A stretch of DNA of 60,997 bases from an uncultured Catenibacillus sp. (GCA_934339005.1 CAKRHR010000013.1:1-60997), one strand, 5' to 3'. Counted from the stretch's first letter, positions 45,177 to 54,410 are shown. Translations and numbers: made by a program. The notes: generated by a model not told the origin, from the sequence alone.

Positions 45177-46124
45177 TTAATTTGCCATGTGAGCACGTAA
45201 ATCCGTCAAAGTCTTAATATTCGCTTTCTCGATGTCTGACAGTACAGACTCTGAAAAATCTGAAGGATTAACTGTTCCAATATACCAACTTTTACTATTA
45301 AAATACTCCTGAATATAAGGTGTATCAAATTTACGGCCATGTCTTGCATAAATTTCATTAATTGCCATTTGAACATCATCTGAAGATAACCCTGATAATT
45401 CAGATGATGAATATACATATTTATCACTATCTGGCAAAATGTATTCCCAGGAATTATCACTTTGCTGAATGTTTGGCAGCCAATAGTTCTGATATCCTTC
45501 TTCCGTCAAATAAACAATCCGTTCTACTTTATTTGACGCTGTATCAATAAATGTAATAATTTGTGAACCATCTTTATCGTTATAGTAGACACCACCATAT
45601 TCATCATGCATCGCCAATTTATAATCACTTGGCATGTTTTTTTCTATTGTATTTTCTTTCGTTCCTACTTTTAATGAATAAAGCATTGGTATGTCGTCAT
45701 CCTTATCGCCTGCAATATCAATATATTGAGGCTCATCAAAACTATCGCACTGTACTGTTAAATTACCGGTAATATCAAAATAGCAGTCTTCTCGCATTTC
45801 CATAACATAATCTGGGTATATTTTCACAAATTCACTAAAATCATCCAGATAATCTGCCAAATCAACATCTTTAATTTCTTTTTGCTTTGCTTCTGTTTGA
45901 TTTATTGTTTCAACAGACTGCTTATCTCCCGAGAAATTTCCAGTACTTACACTATCTTCTTTATTACTGCTATTTGTATTTCCTACACTGGTATTTTGTT
46001 TTTGTGTTTCAGAAACATTATCATTCGCATACCGTACCGGTTGCTGTCCATCTATTATTATTCCAATGATACAAAAAAGGCACGCAACTCCCAAACTCAC
46101 ATATTTAACTATTTTATCCATCAT
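45177..46124 (-). CDS. YARHG-domain membrane-anchored protein
   Basis: 315 residues. An N-terminal hydrophobic segment (YVSLGVACLFCIIGIIIDG, about 8-26) acts as signal anchor. A Ser/Asn-rich linker and a beta-rich middle follow, with the C-terminal YARHG domain (MAINEIYARHGRKFDTPYIQEYF, split; SKSWYIG). YARHG is an extracellular domain common in Firmicutes envelope proteins; its ligand is not established. Last gene of the SPFH operon, 22 bases after the zinc-ribbon gene. GGTGAT precedes the paired ATGs at 46124/46121, either of which could start translation. Confidence 0.8.
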   Translation of the reverse strand: MMDKIVKYVSLGVACLFCIIGIIIDGQQPVRYANDNVSETQKQNTSVGNTNSSNKEDSVSTGNFSGDKQSVETINQTEAKQKEIKDVDLADYLDDFSEFVKIYPDYVMEMREDCYFDITGNLTVQCDSFDEPQYIDIAGDKDDDIPMLYSLKVGTKENTIEKNMPSDYKLAMHDEYGGVYYNDKDGSQIITFIDTASNKVERIVYLTEEGYQNYWLPNIQQSDNSWEYILPDSDKYVYSSSELSGLSSDDVQMAINEIYARHGRKFDTPYIQEYFNSKSWYIGTVNPSDFSESVLSDIEKANIKTLTDLRAHMAN

Positions 46125-46146
46125 CTATCACCATTTTACCCTATGT

Positions 46147-46710
46147 TTAATTATCAGCTTGAATAGGTGAACCACAATACTCGCATTCTCCTACACCATG
46201 AACTACAATTTTGTTTACACCACCACAATTCGGACAAATAACTGTTGTATAAACTTCTTCTGTTTTCGCTGCATTTATATTACCAGAAGAATTATTCACT
46301 GTAGGAACTGGACTATTTCCTCCACCTATAGTAAGCAATCGGTCATACATGTCAAATGATGCCTTTTCAAAGCAACCCTTTTGCATCATTCGCTTAAAAT
46401 CAGATACTATTCTGCTTCTATTCATATTTAATGCAGCAGCCAACACATCCATATCTACAACACAATTATCTTTGACATATGGAATATATCTTTCATATCT
46501 TTTTGCTGTTCTTGTTTTTTGCCATCCTGAATAAATCATCCAAAATCCTAACCAGGTTAATCCGACAGCAATAACAATGGTTACTGCACCATCTCTCTCA
46601 TTATCAAATACAATTCCTAATGTTGCAGGTGCTATCAGTAAAAATAAAATGATTCCAACAATAAATTTAATCCAACCAAATACCTTATCCAGTCCTATTC
46701 TTTCAAGCAT
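46147..46710 (-). CDS. Two-helix membrane protein with helical wing-like domain and C-terminal zinc ribbon
   Basis: 187 residues. TM helices near 10-35 (FIVGIILFLLIAPATLGIVF) and 41-63. A PCI/winged-helix-like segment follows (DMDVLAAALNMNRSRIVSDF, KRMMQKGCFEKA), then a zinc ribbon CPNC...CEYC. It resembles zinc-ribbon membrane proteins found beside SPFH proteins, such as those of the ydjFGHI group in Bacillus (family knowledge). Middle gene of the cassette, 20 bases after the SPFH gene. Confidence 0.75.
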   Translation of the reverse strand: MLERIGLDKVFGWIKFIVGIILFLLIAPATLGIVFDNERDGAVTIVIAVGLTWLGFWMIYSGWQKTRTAKRYERYIPYVKDNCVVDMDVLAAALNMNRSRIVSDFKRMMQKGCFEKASFDMYDRLLTIGGGNSPVPTVNNSSGNINAAKTEEVYTTVICPNCGGVNKIVVHGVGECEYCGSPIQADN

Positions 46711-46730
46711 ATTTTCTCATCTCTTCCTTC

Positions 46731-47957
46731 TTAATCTAATTTTCTGCCGCATTTAATACAAAATTTTGCATCGTCTGCTGCCAAAGCACCACAATATCCG
46801 CATAATTTTTCAAATTTATATCCACATTCAGGACAACTCACTGCATTTTCTTCCAAGTCACAGCCACATTGCGGACAAGGCATATATTTTTTCCCACATT
46901 CCATACAGAATTTTGCATTACTACTGATTTCGGTTTTACATGCCGCACAAACAATTTTCTTTGTTTTTTTCTCAAATAATGTATCTTCTTTTTCTATTGA
47001 ACTTTCCGAATCATAACCACATTTTCCACAAAAACGTTGCGAAACAGGAAATCGTTGGTGACATTTTGGACATTCCTGTTCTCTTTCAATAGACATTTCC
47101 TTCGAAGTTGCAGCGAACATTCCTCCCATGGTATTTCCCATCGAAAGTCCTATACCTGCCCCCATAAATGCAGAAGAAGCTGAACCCTGATTTTTTGCCG
47201 CACTTTCCAATGTATCAAAGGAACGTTCCTGTCGATAATCATAACCAATAATATTCATCTCCGCTCTTTTTGCCAATGCTTCTTTTAGCTTTAATACACC
47301 GGAATCATCCTTTGGAACACTAATATCATTGATATAAAAATTGACTAATTCTATACCATACTCATATAAATCATTGATAACACACTGTTTAATATATGAA
47401 GATATTTCATCCAGATAGGCATTAATTTCTAAAGCACTGACTTTTTTATGCACGAAATAAGACGATATACAGTCTTTGACTTTTGATATGTACAATCCTT
47501 TAAAATAGGCTTTCATATTCTCTCTGTCAAACTGATACATTGTTCCAACTAATTTGGTCAAAAATTTTCTCGAATCTATAATCCTCAAGCCAAACATCCC
47601 ATTCGCACGAACCGGTATAAACAGACCGTACTTAGGGTCTTGTATCTGTATCGGCGTTGGAGTTCCCCATTTAATATCCAGAATATAAGATTTATTAATA
47701 TACCATACTTCTGCTGTAAAAGGTGTCTTGCCACCAAACGGAATATTAATAATTTTATTTAAAATAGGAATATTATTTGTATCCAGCACATAACGACCTG
47801 CTGTAAAAATATCTGTAATCATGCCAGTCTTAACCAACACTGCCTCTTGTGATTCATTTACAATCAACTGTGTCCATGTTGCCAATTCTGAAATAGGATA
47901 TTTCCAAGCAAATGCTTCATTTCCACCATTATATTGAACTACATTTACAATTGCCAT
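46731..47957 (-). CDS. SPFH-domain protein with four zinc ribbons (YdjI / virion-core-like)
   Basis: 408 residues. The SPFH (band-7) domain spans about 20-250 (NESQEAVLVKTGMITDIFTAGRY, split; GLFIPVRANGMFGLRI; FYINDISVPKDD). A Gly/Met-rich helix (MGAGIGLSMGNTMGGMFAA) follows, then four tandem Cys4 ribbons (CPKC...CGKC, CAAC...CMEC, CPQC...CPEC, CGYC...CIKC). YdjI-like proteins are linked with membrane stress (family knowledge). AAGGTGAG lies before ATG. First gene of the cassette. Confidence 0.88.
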   Translation of the reverse strand: MAIVNVVQYNGGNEAFAWKYPISELATWTQLIVNESQEAVLVKTGMITDIFTAGRYVLDTNNIPILNKIINIPFGGKTPFTAEVWYINKSYILDIKWGTPTPIQIQDPKYGLFIPVRANGMFGLRIIDSRKFLTKLVGTMYQFDRENMKAYFKGLYISKVKDCISSYFVHKKVSALEINAYLDEISSYIKQCVINDLYEYGIELVNFYINDISVPKDDSGVLKLKEALAKRAEMNIIGYDYRQERSFDTLESAAKNQGSASSAFMGAGIGLSMGNTMGGMFAATSKEMSIEREQECPKCHQRFPVSQRFCGKCGYDSESSIEKEDTLFEKKTKKIVCAACKTEISSNAKFCMECGKKYMPCPQCGCDLEENAVSCPECGYKFEKLCGYCGALAADDAKFCIKCGRKLD

Positions 47958-48003
47958 ACGCTCACCTTTTTATCTGCAACTATATATTTTTTAGTTATAG
48001 ATT

Positions 48004-48032
48004 ATTATACATCAACTATATTTAGTTTTCAA
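48004..48032 (-). promoter_or_regulatory. Promoter of the SPFH cassette
   Basis: Minus-strand TTGAAA (48027-48032) and TATAAT (48004-48009) are spaced by exactly 17 bases. The leader to the SPFH start is about 40 bases. Confidence 0.75.
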
Positions 48033-48139
48033 TGTATACCAAAAAATAAATATCTTTAAAAAATATGAAACAAACATTTTGTGTCTTATATCATAATGAT
48101 GTTAAAATCAAAATAATTTCTGCGGTTCACTGGCATGTT

Positions 48140-49493
48140 CTTATTTACATCTATACTTTTGTCGAATATGCCAGAAACTCGTAATATTCTGTCGAAGGAT
48201 AATGATTGAGAATGTCACCTGCTCTGTGATATGATAGAAACATGATAGGTCATTGTTATGAAATGATTGTCGAATTTATTCTGATATTCTGATGATTCAA
48301 TATTCTGCTTATTCAAATATGATATGGTTCACTATTTTTTTATTTAAATATTCTAATGATTCAAATATTCTGTTGATTTAAATCGCTGTGTTCCACTATT
48401 TTACTTAACTTGAATAATGAATCTGTTCAGAAATTTAATTTCGACATCATGCATTACCGAAGTGAATTTAGGAGGTTAAAAATGGGATTCACAGACACTG
48501 TAACAAAAGCCTACATCAGAGAAAACACCGTATTTGCAGACGCCTTTAACTATCTGCTCTACGATGGCAAACAGATTATTAAACCAGAAAACTTACATAC
48601 CAAAGAGAGCACAGAAATCGCCATACCCTTTCATCCAGAAGACAAGATTAGTTCTCGAAAACTTTCAAAAAGTGCTGTCCAAAAATACCGGGATATTTTT
48701 AAGTCAACGGTTGTCATGAATGACGATGAGGCGTCATATATTCTTCTCGGTATTGAGAATCAATCCGAAGTCCACTATGCTATGCCCGTTCGCAATGCAA
48801 TCTATGATGCACTTCAATACGGTCAACAGGTAGATGACATTGCCGCACACCACCGAAAGCATAATGAATTATCTTCTGTACATACTAGTGGTGAATATCT
48901 CTCTGGATTTTTGAAGGATGATACGATCGCCCCAGTGATTACACTTGTCATTTACTTTGGACTGACACCGTGGGATGGACCACGTTCATTACACGAAATG
49001 ATGGCTGTTAAAAATCAACAGCTACTCAGCTTTGTTCCAGATTACCATATACATTTACTGGAACCTCACTGCATTTCAGATGACGATTTACAAAAATTTT
49101 CAACTAATCTCAGAGAAGTTATGGGCTATATCAAATATGCGAACGATAAACAAAAACTGGCTGCATTTATCCAAAACAACCCACGTATGACCATCGAACG
49201 CAACGCCGCTCTGGTCATCAGCGCCTCCACCCATACATCCATAAATATTTCAGAGAAGGAGGAAACCATAGATATGTGTAAAGCTATTGAAGAAATGTTG
49301 GCAGATGCCAAAGCTGAAGGCGAAAATCTTGGACTTACCCAAGGTCGCCTTGAAGGTAAAACTCTTGGTCTTACCCAAGGCCGCCTCGAAGGCAAATTTG
49401 AATCTCTCGCCGAATTGGTTAAAGATGGCATCTTAGATATTAACGAAGCCGCTAGGCGGGTCGATATGTCTGTTGAAGAATTTGAAGAAAAAA
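48140..49493 (+). repeat. Long direct repeat, copy B
   Basis: Second copy of the repeat described at 43660-45070. It lacks two of the three 34-base units (68 bases) and has a one-base difference next to them. The shared promoter-like pair is at 48206-48235. Nothing else is recognised in the 47958-48481 gap apart from the SPFH promoter. Confidence 0.9.
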
Positions 49494-49513
49494 TGAAGAA
49501 TTTTACAAATTAA
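48482..49513 (+). CDS. Rpn-family recombination-promoting nuclease / putative transposase, copy B
   Basis: 343 residues, near-identical to the protein at 44071-45084 with the same nuclease core. The main differences are in the Gln-Gly tail (LTQGRLEGKTLGLTQGRLEGK in place of the LSQG series, split in two units) and a few residues nearby. The start at 48482 matches the other copy and has AGGAGG upstream; an upstream in-frame ATG at 48410 lies in the leader. Convergent with the dynamin operon. Confidence 0.88.
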   Translation: MGFTDTVTKAYIRENTVFADAFNYLLYDGKQIIKPENLHTKESTEIAIPFHPEDKISSRKLSKSAVQKYRDIFKSTVVMNDDEASYILLGIENQSEVHYAMPVRNAIYDALQYGQQVDDIAAHHRKHNELSSVHTSGEYLSGFLKDDTIAPVITLVIYFGLTPWDGPRSLHEMMAVKNQQLLSFVPDYHIHLLEPHCISDDDLQKFSTNLREVMGYIKYANDKQKLAAFIQNNPRMTIERNAALVISASTHTSINISEKEETIDMCKAIEEMLADAKAEGENLGLTQGRLEGKTLGLTQGRLEGKFESLAELVKDGILDINEAARRVDMSVEEFEEKMKNFTN

Positions 49514-49597
49514 TTTTTTCATATTTTTGCATTTTAATGAAGTATACTCTGTTAAGATAATATAGAAAAAGGAAGTAACACCAGAAAATTACTTATT

Positions 49598-49642
49598 GAT
49601 ATGGATTTTCCTTACAGAACGTACACACAGAAAATCCATATC
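49598..49642. terminator. Inverted repeat between convergent Rpn copy B and the dynamin operon
   Basis: GATATGGATTTTC (49598-49610) and GAAAATCCATATC (49630-49642) are perfect 13-base arms with a 19-base loop. No good U-tract on either strand. It could stop converging transcription or be a recombination or protein-binding site. Confidence 0.5.
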
Positions 49643-49679
49643 GCATCCTAATATTAATATTTTATCTTTTTTATAAGGC

Positions 49680-50180
49680 TTATAGTCTATCAAAATCACA
49701 TATGAATCGATCCAACTTATCATTAATGTTTCTTATTCTTACACAATCCTGTTCTGTAATATCCAATATAAAATATTTCTTTTCATGAATATTATATTTC
49801 GGATAGCGACTATCATTATGTAGTTTTGAAAATAAAATATTTTCAAACACATACTCTTTGAGCTGTTTCGATAATTGAATTTTTAACATTTCATCATTGC
49901 CTGCCAGTATCTCAATCAAGAAATCAATACTTAAATCTAAAGAATGTCCCACCTCTCGTAATTTCTGTGAAAAATAAGGATTAGAAGCATCTACTTTTCC
50001 ACATATATATCCTTTTATTTTCTTTTCCATAGCCTGTATATACATATATACAGCTTCATTATATAAATAATGTTCTTGCAATATTGAAGCTGATTTTTCA
50101 TCATTTTTTGCCAGATTTATATACTCATCTTTCATATCACAAGCATTAACATATTTTCTTCTACCTATAAATTTTTGCAT
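49680..50180 (-). CDS. HEPN-like helical protein, last gene of the dynamin operon
   Basis: 166 residues, all-helical. The pattern YINLAKNDEKSASILQEH, then YNEAVYMYIQAMEKKIKGYI, resembles the first helices of HEPN domains. LREVGHSL offers an Arg-x3-His pair near the position of the HEPN catalytic motif, though not the canonical spacing. If a HEPN, it could be an RNase or a helical adaptor; both are inference. AAGGTGA lies before ATG. It starts 54 bases after the immunity-like gene and probably belongs to the same transcript. Confidence 0.55.
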   Translation of the reverse strand: MQKFIGRRKYVNACDMKDEYINLAKNDEKSASILQEHYLYNEAVYMYIQAMEKKIKGYICGKVDASNPYFSQKLREVGHSLDLSIDFLIEILAGNDEMLKIQLSKQLKEYVFENILFSKLHNDSRYPKYNIHEKKYFILDITEQDCVRIRNINDKLDRFICDFDRL

Positions 50181-50234
50181 TCATTCACCTTATTCCATCA
50201 ATAAAATCTTAATTAAATACTTCCGCAGAAAATT

Positions 50235-50633
50235 TCAATAAAGTAATCCAATAAATTTGTCTAAACTTGCCGCTACATATTCTATACTACCATTTTCATG
50301 ATTCCAAAAAACAATTGTTTTATTCTGTATTGAATAACACATATAATTGCCAAATGAATCAATTGCAAACGGAAGTAAATTATTATCACTAATCACATTC
50401 AACGCAGTAAATACTAAATCTACATCTCTATCATCACGATTAAATGACAACACTGCGCCAAATACTCTTTCACTATTACCAAGCATAAATTTATAATCCG
50501 ATGGTGTAGCTGCATTAGTCTTTATAACAAATTTTTTTAAATCCTCAGGGAATACAATATTTCTCATTTCTTCTATTTCATCAAATACTGTCATATCCTT
50601 TATATCAATTTTATATTTCCACATAATACTCAT
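50235..50633 (-). CDS. SMI1/KNR4 (SUKH) family immunity-like protein
   Basis: About 132 residues. A SUKH-type pattern: FPEDLKKFVIKTNAATPS, then FGAVLSFNRDD, then LLPFAIDSFGNYMCYS, then FWNHENGSIEYVAASLDKFI. These proteins commonly neutralise nuclease toxins encoded next to them. The start at 50633 has AGGAG 4-5 bases upstream; a longer frame to 50717 overlaps the nuclease gene and lacks support. It is encoded 7 bases after the WHH nuclease and is its likely antidote. Confidence 0.85.
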   Translation of the reverse strand: MSIMWKYKIDIKDMTVFDEIEEMRNIVFPEDLKKFVIKTNAATPSDYKFMLGNSERVFGAVLSFNRDDRDVDLVFTALNVISDNNLLPFAIDSFGNYMCYSIQNKTIVFWNHENGSIEYVAASLDKFIGLLY

Positions 50634-50640
50634 TTTACTC

Positions 50641-51168
50641 CTATCTGTGATCTGATCCACCGCCCCATATACTACGACCACCTGTATGTCTGCAAATTGC
50701 ATGTTCTGATGCATCAACTAATTGCATTTTACCAGGCAATTCATTGTGATGCCATGTTAAACCAGATATCCTCGGTTCTCCATTTTTTATTTGTTCCACT
50801 TGACGTGCTGTAAATTTTTTTGCAAATTCTTCATCTGCATCAATTCTTTTTGTCAACTGACTTGTACAATATTTAAATTGCTCAGTATCCGATGCAGTTC
50901 TTAATTCTTTTGGCAATATTGTTTCATATTTGCTCTCAAATTGAGGAAATACCCCCTCCACACGTTCACCATCAAGCACAAATACATGTTTCTTATATTC
51001 CACATTTGTTTCTGGATATTTTTTATCACAAAGTCCTTCGTTAATTGTAGTTATATGTTTCGGATGCTCAACTTCCACCTTACTATTTTCGAATGCTTTT
51101 ATTTTACAATTTATATCCTTTTGTTCCTTTATAATTTCTTTACTTTCACCTAAATTAAATATATTCAT
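50641..51168 (-). CDS. HNH/Endo VII-type nuclease with WHH motif (toxin-like)
   Basis: 175 residues. The C-terminal ~80 residues carry the WHH signature: GLTWHHNELPGKMQLVDA (Trp139, His140, His141) followed by His156, then ICRHTGGRSIWGGG. This is the toxin-type nuclease fold seen at the C-termini of polymorphic toxins. Residues 60-125 (VFVLDGERVEGVFPQFES...) are the domain's usual N-terminal extension. There is no secretion signal, LXG or WXG region, so it is a bare effector. ATG overlaps the stop of the ATPase gene (TGATG) with GGAGAGG upstream, implying coupled translation. The SUKH gene follows. Confidence 0.88.
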   Translation of the reverse strand: MNIFNLGESKEIIKEQKDINCKIKAFENSKVEVEHPKHITTINEGLCDKKYPETNVEYKKHVFVLDGERVEGVFPQFESKYETILPKELRTASDTEQFKYCTSQLTKRIDADEEFAKKFTARQVEQIKNGEPRISGLTWHHNELPGKMQLVDASEHAICRHTGGRSIWGGGSDHR

Positions 51169-54100
51169 CACATCACCTCTCCATCAACAAATCTTTTCCA
51201 TATTTCCAAGTATTCATTGGATTCGTTGTGATGTTCAATTTGATTCTTAAGAATACATTCAATAATTGTGTTTTGATCATTATTGTCCAAATCTGCAAAA
51301 ATTTCATCGTCCATATATATGAAACTATTTTTCCATTCTTCTATAGACTCCGCATTTTCAAGTTCTCTTTCAAGTTCAGGTGAACTAACTAAATCATAAA
51401 ATATTGATCCTATCATTTCCATTGGACAACTTCCATTTTTATGAAATACTTTTAATATTTTTATCTTCGTTTTTGTCGGAATATCTAATTTTGTCAAAAT
51501 TTCAGTTAATTCCTGAACATTTACATCAAGTTTTTCTCCTGAACATTTATTCAATAAGTTTTTTACAAGTATTTGCTTTTGTTTTCTCTCTGGAAATGTC
51601 TTTTTCAAATCTATTTTAACATATCTACGAGCTTCACCTTCAAACTTTTTAACTTTGCAAAGGACTGCCTCTATCCAATCGTTTTGATATACAACTGCAA
51701 CACCTTTAGGAAGTTTTGCTATTTCATCAAGCTGCTTATCCTTTAACCCTGCCGCTTTTCCAACCAGTCTGCGATCCTGTTCATCCGGCAATCTCATAAT
51801 TATTTTTGTATTTGTATTTCTGATTGCTGAGATATCCACTGCACTTGGTGACTGATCTGCAATAATAAACCCTTCACCATATGTACGCATTTCTGCTATC
51901 GCATTTGAAATCATTTCTACTGATTTTCCTGCCACATTACTTTCTTCTAAATTCTGTTCTGTTGATGTTCTTTTTAGAATATTATGCGCTTCCTCTAAAA
52001 CTGTAATATGTTTTAATGGTGCATTCATTTCTGCACAACTTGTCATTCTGTACTCACTCAATCTCATTATGAGAATCCCCATAATTAATGATTTAGTTTC
52101 TAAAGAACCAATTCTACTTAAATCAATAATTACCTTTCTATTAAAAAGAATTTCATCACCAATTTCGTGTGCAGAAAAAATTAATCCATTCAAACCATTC
52201 GTAAGAGATTTAACCCTCGTTACAAGTGAACCCGTATAATTACTCTTTACTTCCTCAGAATAAGCCGATTTATTAATAACATCTACAAGGTCATCTAGCA
52301 AGTCCTGGAAGGTCGGAAACAATACTTCAGAATATTTATTCGTAGATTCTGCTAAATCCCATCCACTTTTCTTATAAGCTTGTAAAACTGCATCCTTTAA
52401 TACCGCAGGCATTGCAGCATACATTGGCCAACATACATTAAAAATTTCTACAATTCTATCTGCATGTTCTAGCACATGAACACCATCGGGAAATTTAAAA
52501 GGATTAATCCTTAATAATTCCGTATGTGCTGGATTTGTACCGTATACATTTACACCAGATGACAATCCAAAAATATTTTTATACTCACCTTTTGCAGGTT
52601 CAATAACCATGTAATTCACACCTGCATTATCAAGTTGTCTAATCAATTCATAAACTGTATTACTTTTTCCAGAACCAGTCGATCCAGTTATAAATGTATG
52701 CATTGACAAACTTCTTATGTTTAACCTCACATCATTTGCACATTCGCTTCCCATATTAAACACTTTCCCCAGTCTTATTGATGCCCCTTTATTTTCTGAG
52801 TCATACGTAACAACTTCTTTTCCGAAATCTGCATGCTCGATTACAGGGAGACCACATACTGACCTTCTTGGCAATCCCATATGAATCGCAAGCTCACTTC
52901 CACTTACTAACGAACACGGTGTAACTTCTATATTTTCTGTAAATCCTTCGTATTTAAATACTGGATGCATAAAATTAATTATATATTGACTAATTAATTC
53001 TATAGTTTTCTTTTCTGAATTTCCCCAAGAATTTATTGCTGCTATTTCTACGCCTGAATTTTCACCTCTCATAAGAGCTTTATATGTAGAAGCTGCAACT
53101 TCTGCCGCATACTGATCTTCAGATAAAAAATATGCCGCACACTCATACATACCAAGACTTTCAAATTCATCAATCCTCTTTAGTTGCTTATCAATTCTCT
53201 GCAAAATCCCTTCTACAGTCTTATCGTGTAAAGTAAGTGTTATACCTTCTGTCATTCCATTTGAATAGCCTTCCGTTCTCGTATTTCCATAACTTTCACC
53301 TTGGGTAAATCCTTTACTTCTACCTATAGCCTCGGTAATATTTTTTGAAACAGATTTTCCAGCAGTTCCAGAATCACTTACATTTTTTGATACAGCTGAC
53401 CCTATCATTCCTGTCGCACCTGAAACAATACCTCCAACTACAAGACCTATTCCACCTGTTACAGGTGTAAGAGCCGCCCCTAATATTGTAGCAGCACTTG
53501 CAATTCCCTTTATTGTTTTTCCTGCCACACTCTCCCTCGAAATACTCTTTGCATAACTTGAACTGGAAGTGGTCGTCCTTCCCTTAGTTTTTGTAGTTGT
53601 TGTAGTCTTATTGACAGATTTATTTATACTTTGAATTTCTGCAAGTGAAAAATTGATTGATTTATTACTTGTATAATTCACCTGTGTATTTGCAAATGTA
53701 GACATCTGTGTGTATACATTTTCATAACCTCTACGAAGTTCTTTTAACTGCGCTGATGTAGTTCCATTTGCAATAATAATACCTGTATACTTTTCTCCTT
53801 GCATGGAAAGAACTAATTTTTCCAATCCCTGCACAAAATTTTGATTTTTATCAATGTTATTTGCTCTGCTATTAGCTACACAAGATACCGCTGAAACACT
53901 GTTATATTTAATTTTTGAAAGCATTTCCTGAACGTTTTCAACCGTATAATCATCCTTTATTTTTAAGCCAGGAAATTGTCCTTTCATAGCATTTTCAATC
54001 GTATCTTTTAATGAACTGGCAGTTCTATCAGGATCTATTGAACGTATTCCCATGTAAAAATCTGTCTTTGTTCCATCACTATCAATAATAACAAACACAG

Positions 54101-54407
54101 CACTTTCTGTTGTTGCTAACGAATTAAAAACACTTGCAAATTTATATGTTGCAAATTCTTCCTGCTCATAAACCATTTCTGTTATTTTGAACAACCGAAC
54201 ATTATCACGAATATTCTTTTTCAAAACGTCATCCGTTAACGGTATAACAGGCATTGATGATAAATTTCCAATATAATTTTTTAATACAATATCGTCAACT
54301 ACTTGCAACGCTGTTTGATACCCAGATGTAATATTTTCATATTTTAGCTTACTAACAACCCCCTGTGTTGTAGCAACTTCATCTTTATACATCTCGATTT
54401 CGCCCAT
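51168..54407 (-). CDS. HerA/DUF87-type ATPase (FtsK-HerA superfamily), 1079 residues
   Basis: Large protein in three parts. Residues 1-250 are a mixed domain of unknown family. 263-290 is a Ser/Thr-rich stretch, 300-340 a Gly-rich hydrophobic segment (ALTPVTGGIGLVVGGIVSG) and 366-392 a set of Gly-Thr/Ser repeats. From 540 comes the ATPase: P-loop GSTGSGKS (575-582), EPAKGEYK near 603, Walker B ITVLEEAHN (801-809), sensor-like IADQSPSAVD and MRLPDEQDRRL. HerA-type motors pump or remodel DNA or protein, often as hexamers. The SD (AAGGGG) lies in the previous gene's end. It is coupled to the nuclease, so it may load, export or license it (inference). Confidence 0.85.
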   Translation of the reverse strand: MGEIEMYKDEVATTQGVVSKLKYENITSGYQTALQVVDDIVLKNYIGNLSSMPVIPLTDDVLKKNIRDNVRLFKITEMVYEQEEFATYKFASVFNSLATTESAVFVIIDSDGTKTDFYMGIRSIDPDRTASSLKDTIENAMKGQFPGLKIKDDYTVENVQEMLSKIKYNSVSAVSCVANSRANNIDKNQNFVQGLEKLVLSMQGEKYTGIIIANGTTSAQLKELRRGYENVYTQMSTFANTQVNYTSNKSINFSLAEIQSINKSVNKTTTTTKTKGRTTTSSSSYAKSISRESVAGKTIKGIASAATILGAALTPVTGGIGLVVGGIVSGATGMIGSAVSKNVSDSGTAGKSVSKNITEAIGRSKGFTQGESYGNTRTEGYSNGMTEGITLTLHDKTVEGILQRIDKQLKRIDEFESLGMYECAAYFLSEDQYAAEVAASTYKALMRGENSGVEIAAINSWGNSEKKTIELISQYIINFMHPVFKYEGFTENIEVTPCSLVSGSELAIHMGLPRRSVCGLPVIEHADFGKEVVTYDSENKGASIRLGKVFNMGSECANDVRLNIRSLSMHTFITGSTGSGKSNTVYELIRQLDNAGVNYMVIEPAKGEYKNIFGLSSGVNVYGTNPAHTELLRINPFKFPDGVHVLEHADRIVEIFNVCWPMYAAMPAVLKDAVLQAYKKSGWDLAESTNKYSEVLFPTFQDLLDDLVDVINKSAYSEEVKSNYTGSLVTRVKSLTNGLNGLIFSAHEIGDEILFNRKVIIDLSRIGSLETKSLIMGILIMRLSEYRMTSCAEMNAPLKHITVLEEAHNILKRTSTEQNLEESNVAGKSVEMISNAIAEMRTYGEGFIIADQSPSAVDISAIRNTNTKIIMRLPDEQDRRLVGKAAGLKDKQLDEIAKLPKGVAVVYQNDWIEAVLCKVKKFEGEARRYVKIDLKKTFPERKQKQILVKNLLNKCSGEKLDVNVQELTEILTKLDIPTKTKIKILKVFHKNGSCPMEMIGSIFYDLVSSPELERELENAESIEEWKNSFIYMDDEIFADLDNNDQNTIIECILKNQIEHHNESNEYLEIWKRFVDGEVM

Positions 54408-54410
54408 ATT

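Noticed and set aside
43660..49513. A composite transposon
   Set aside because: No short terminal inverted repeats or target duplications were found at the ends of the Rpn copies, so only direct-repeat recombination is proposed.
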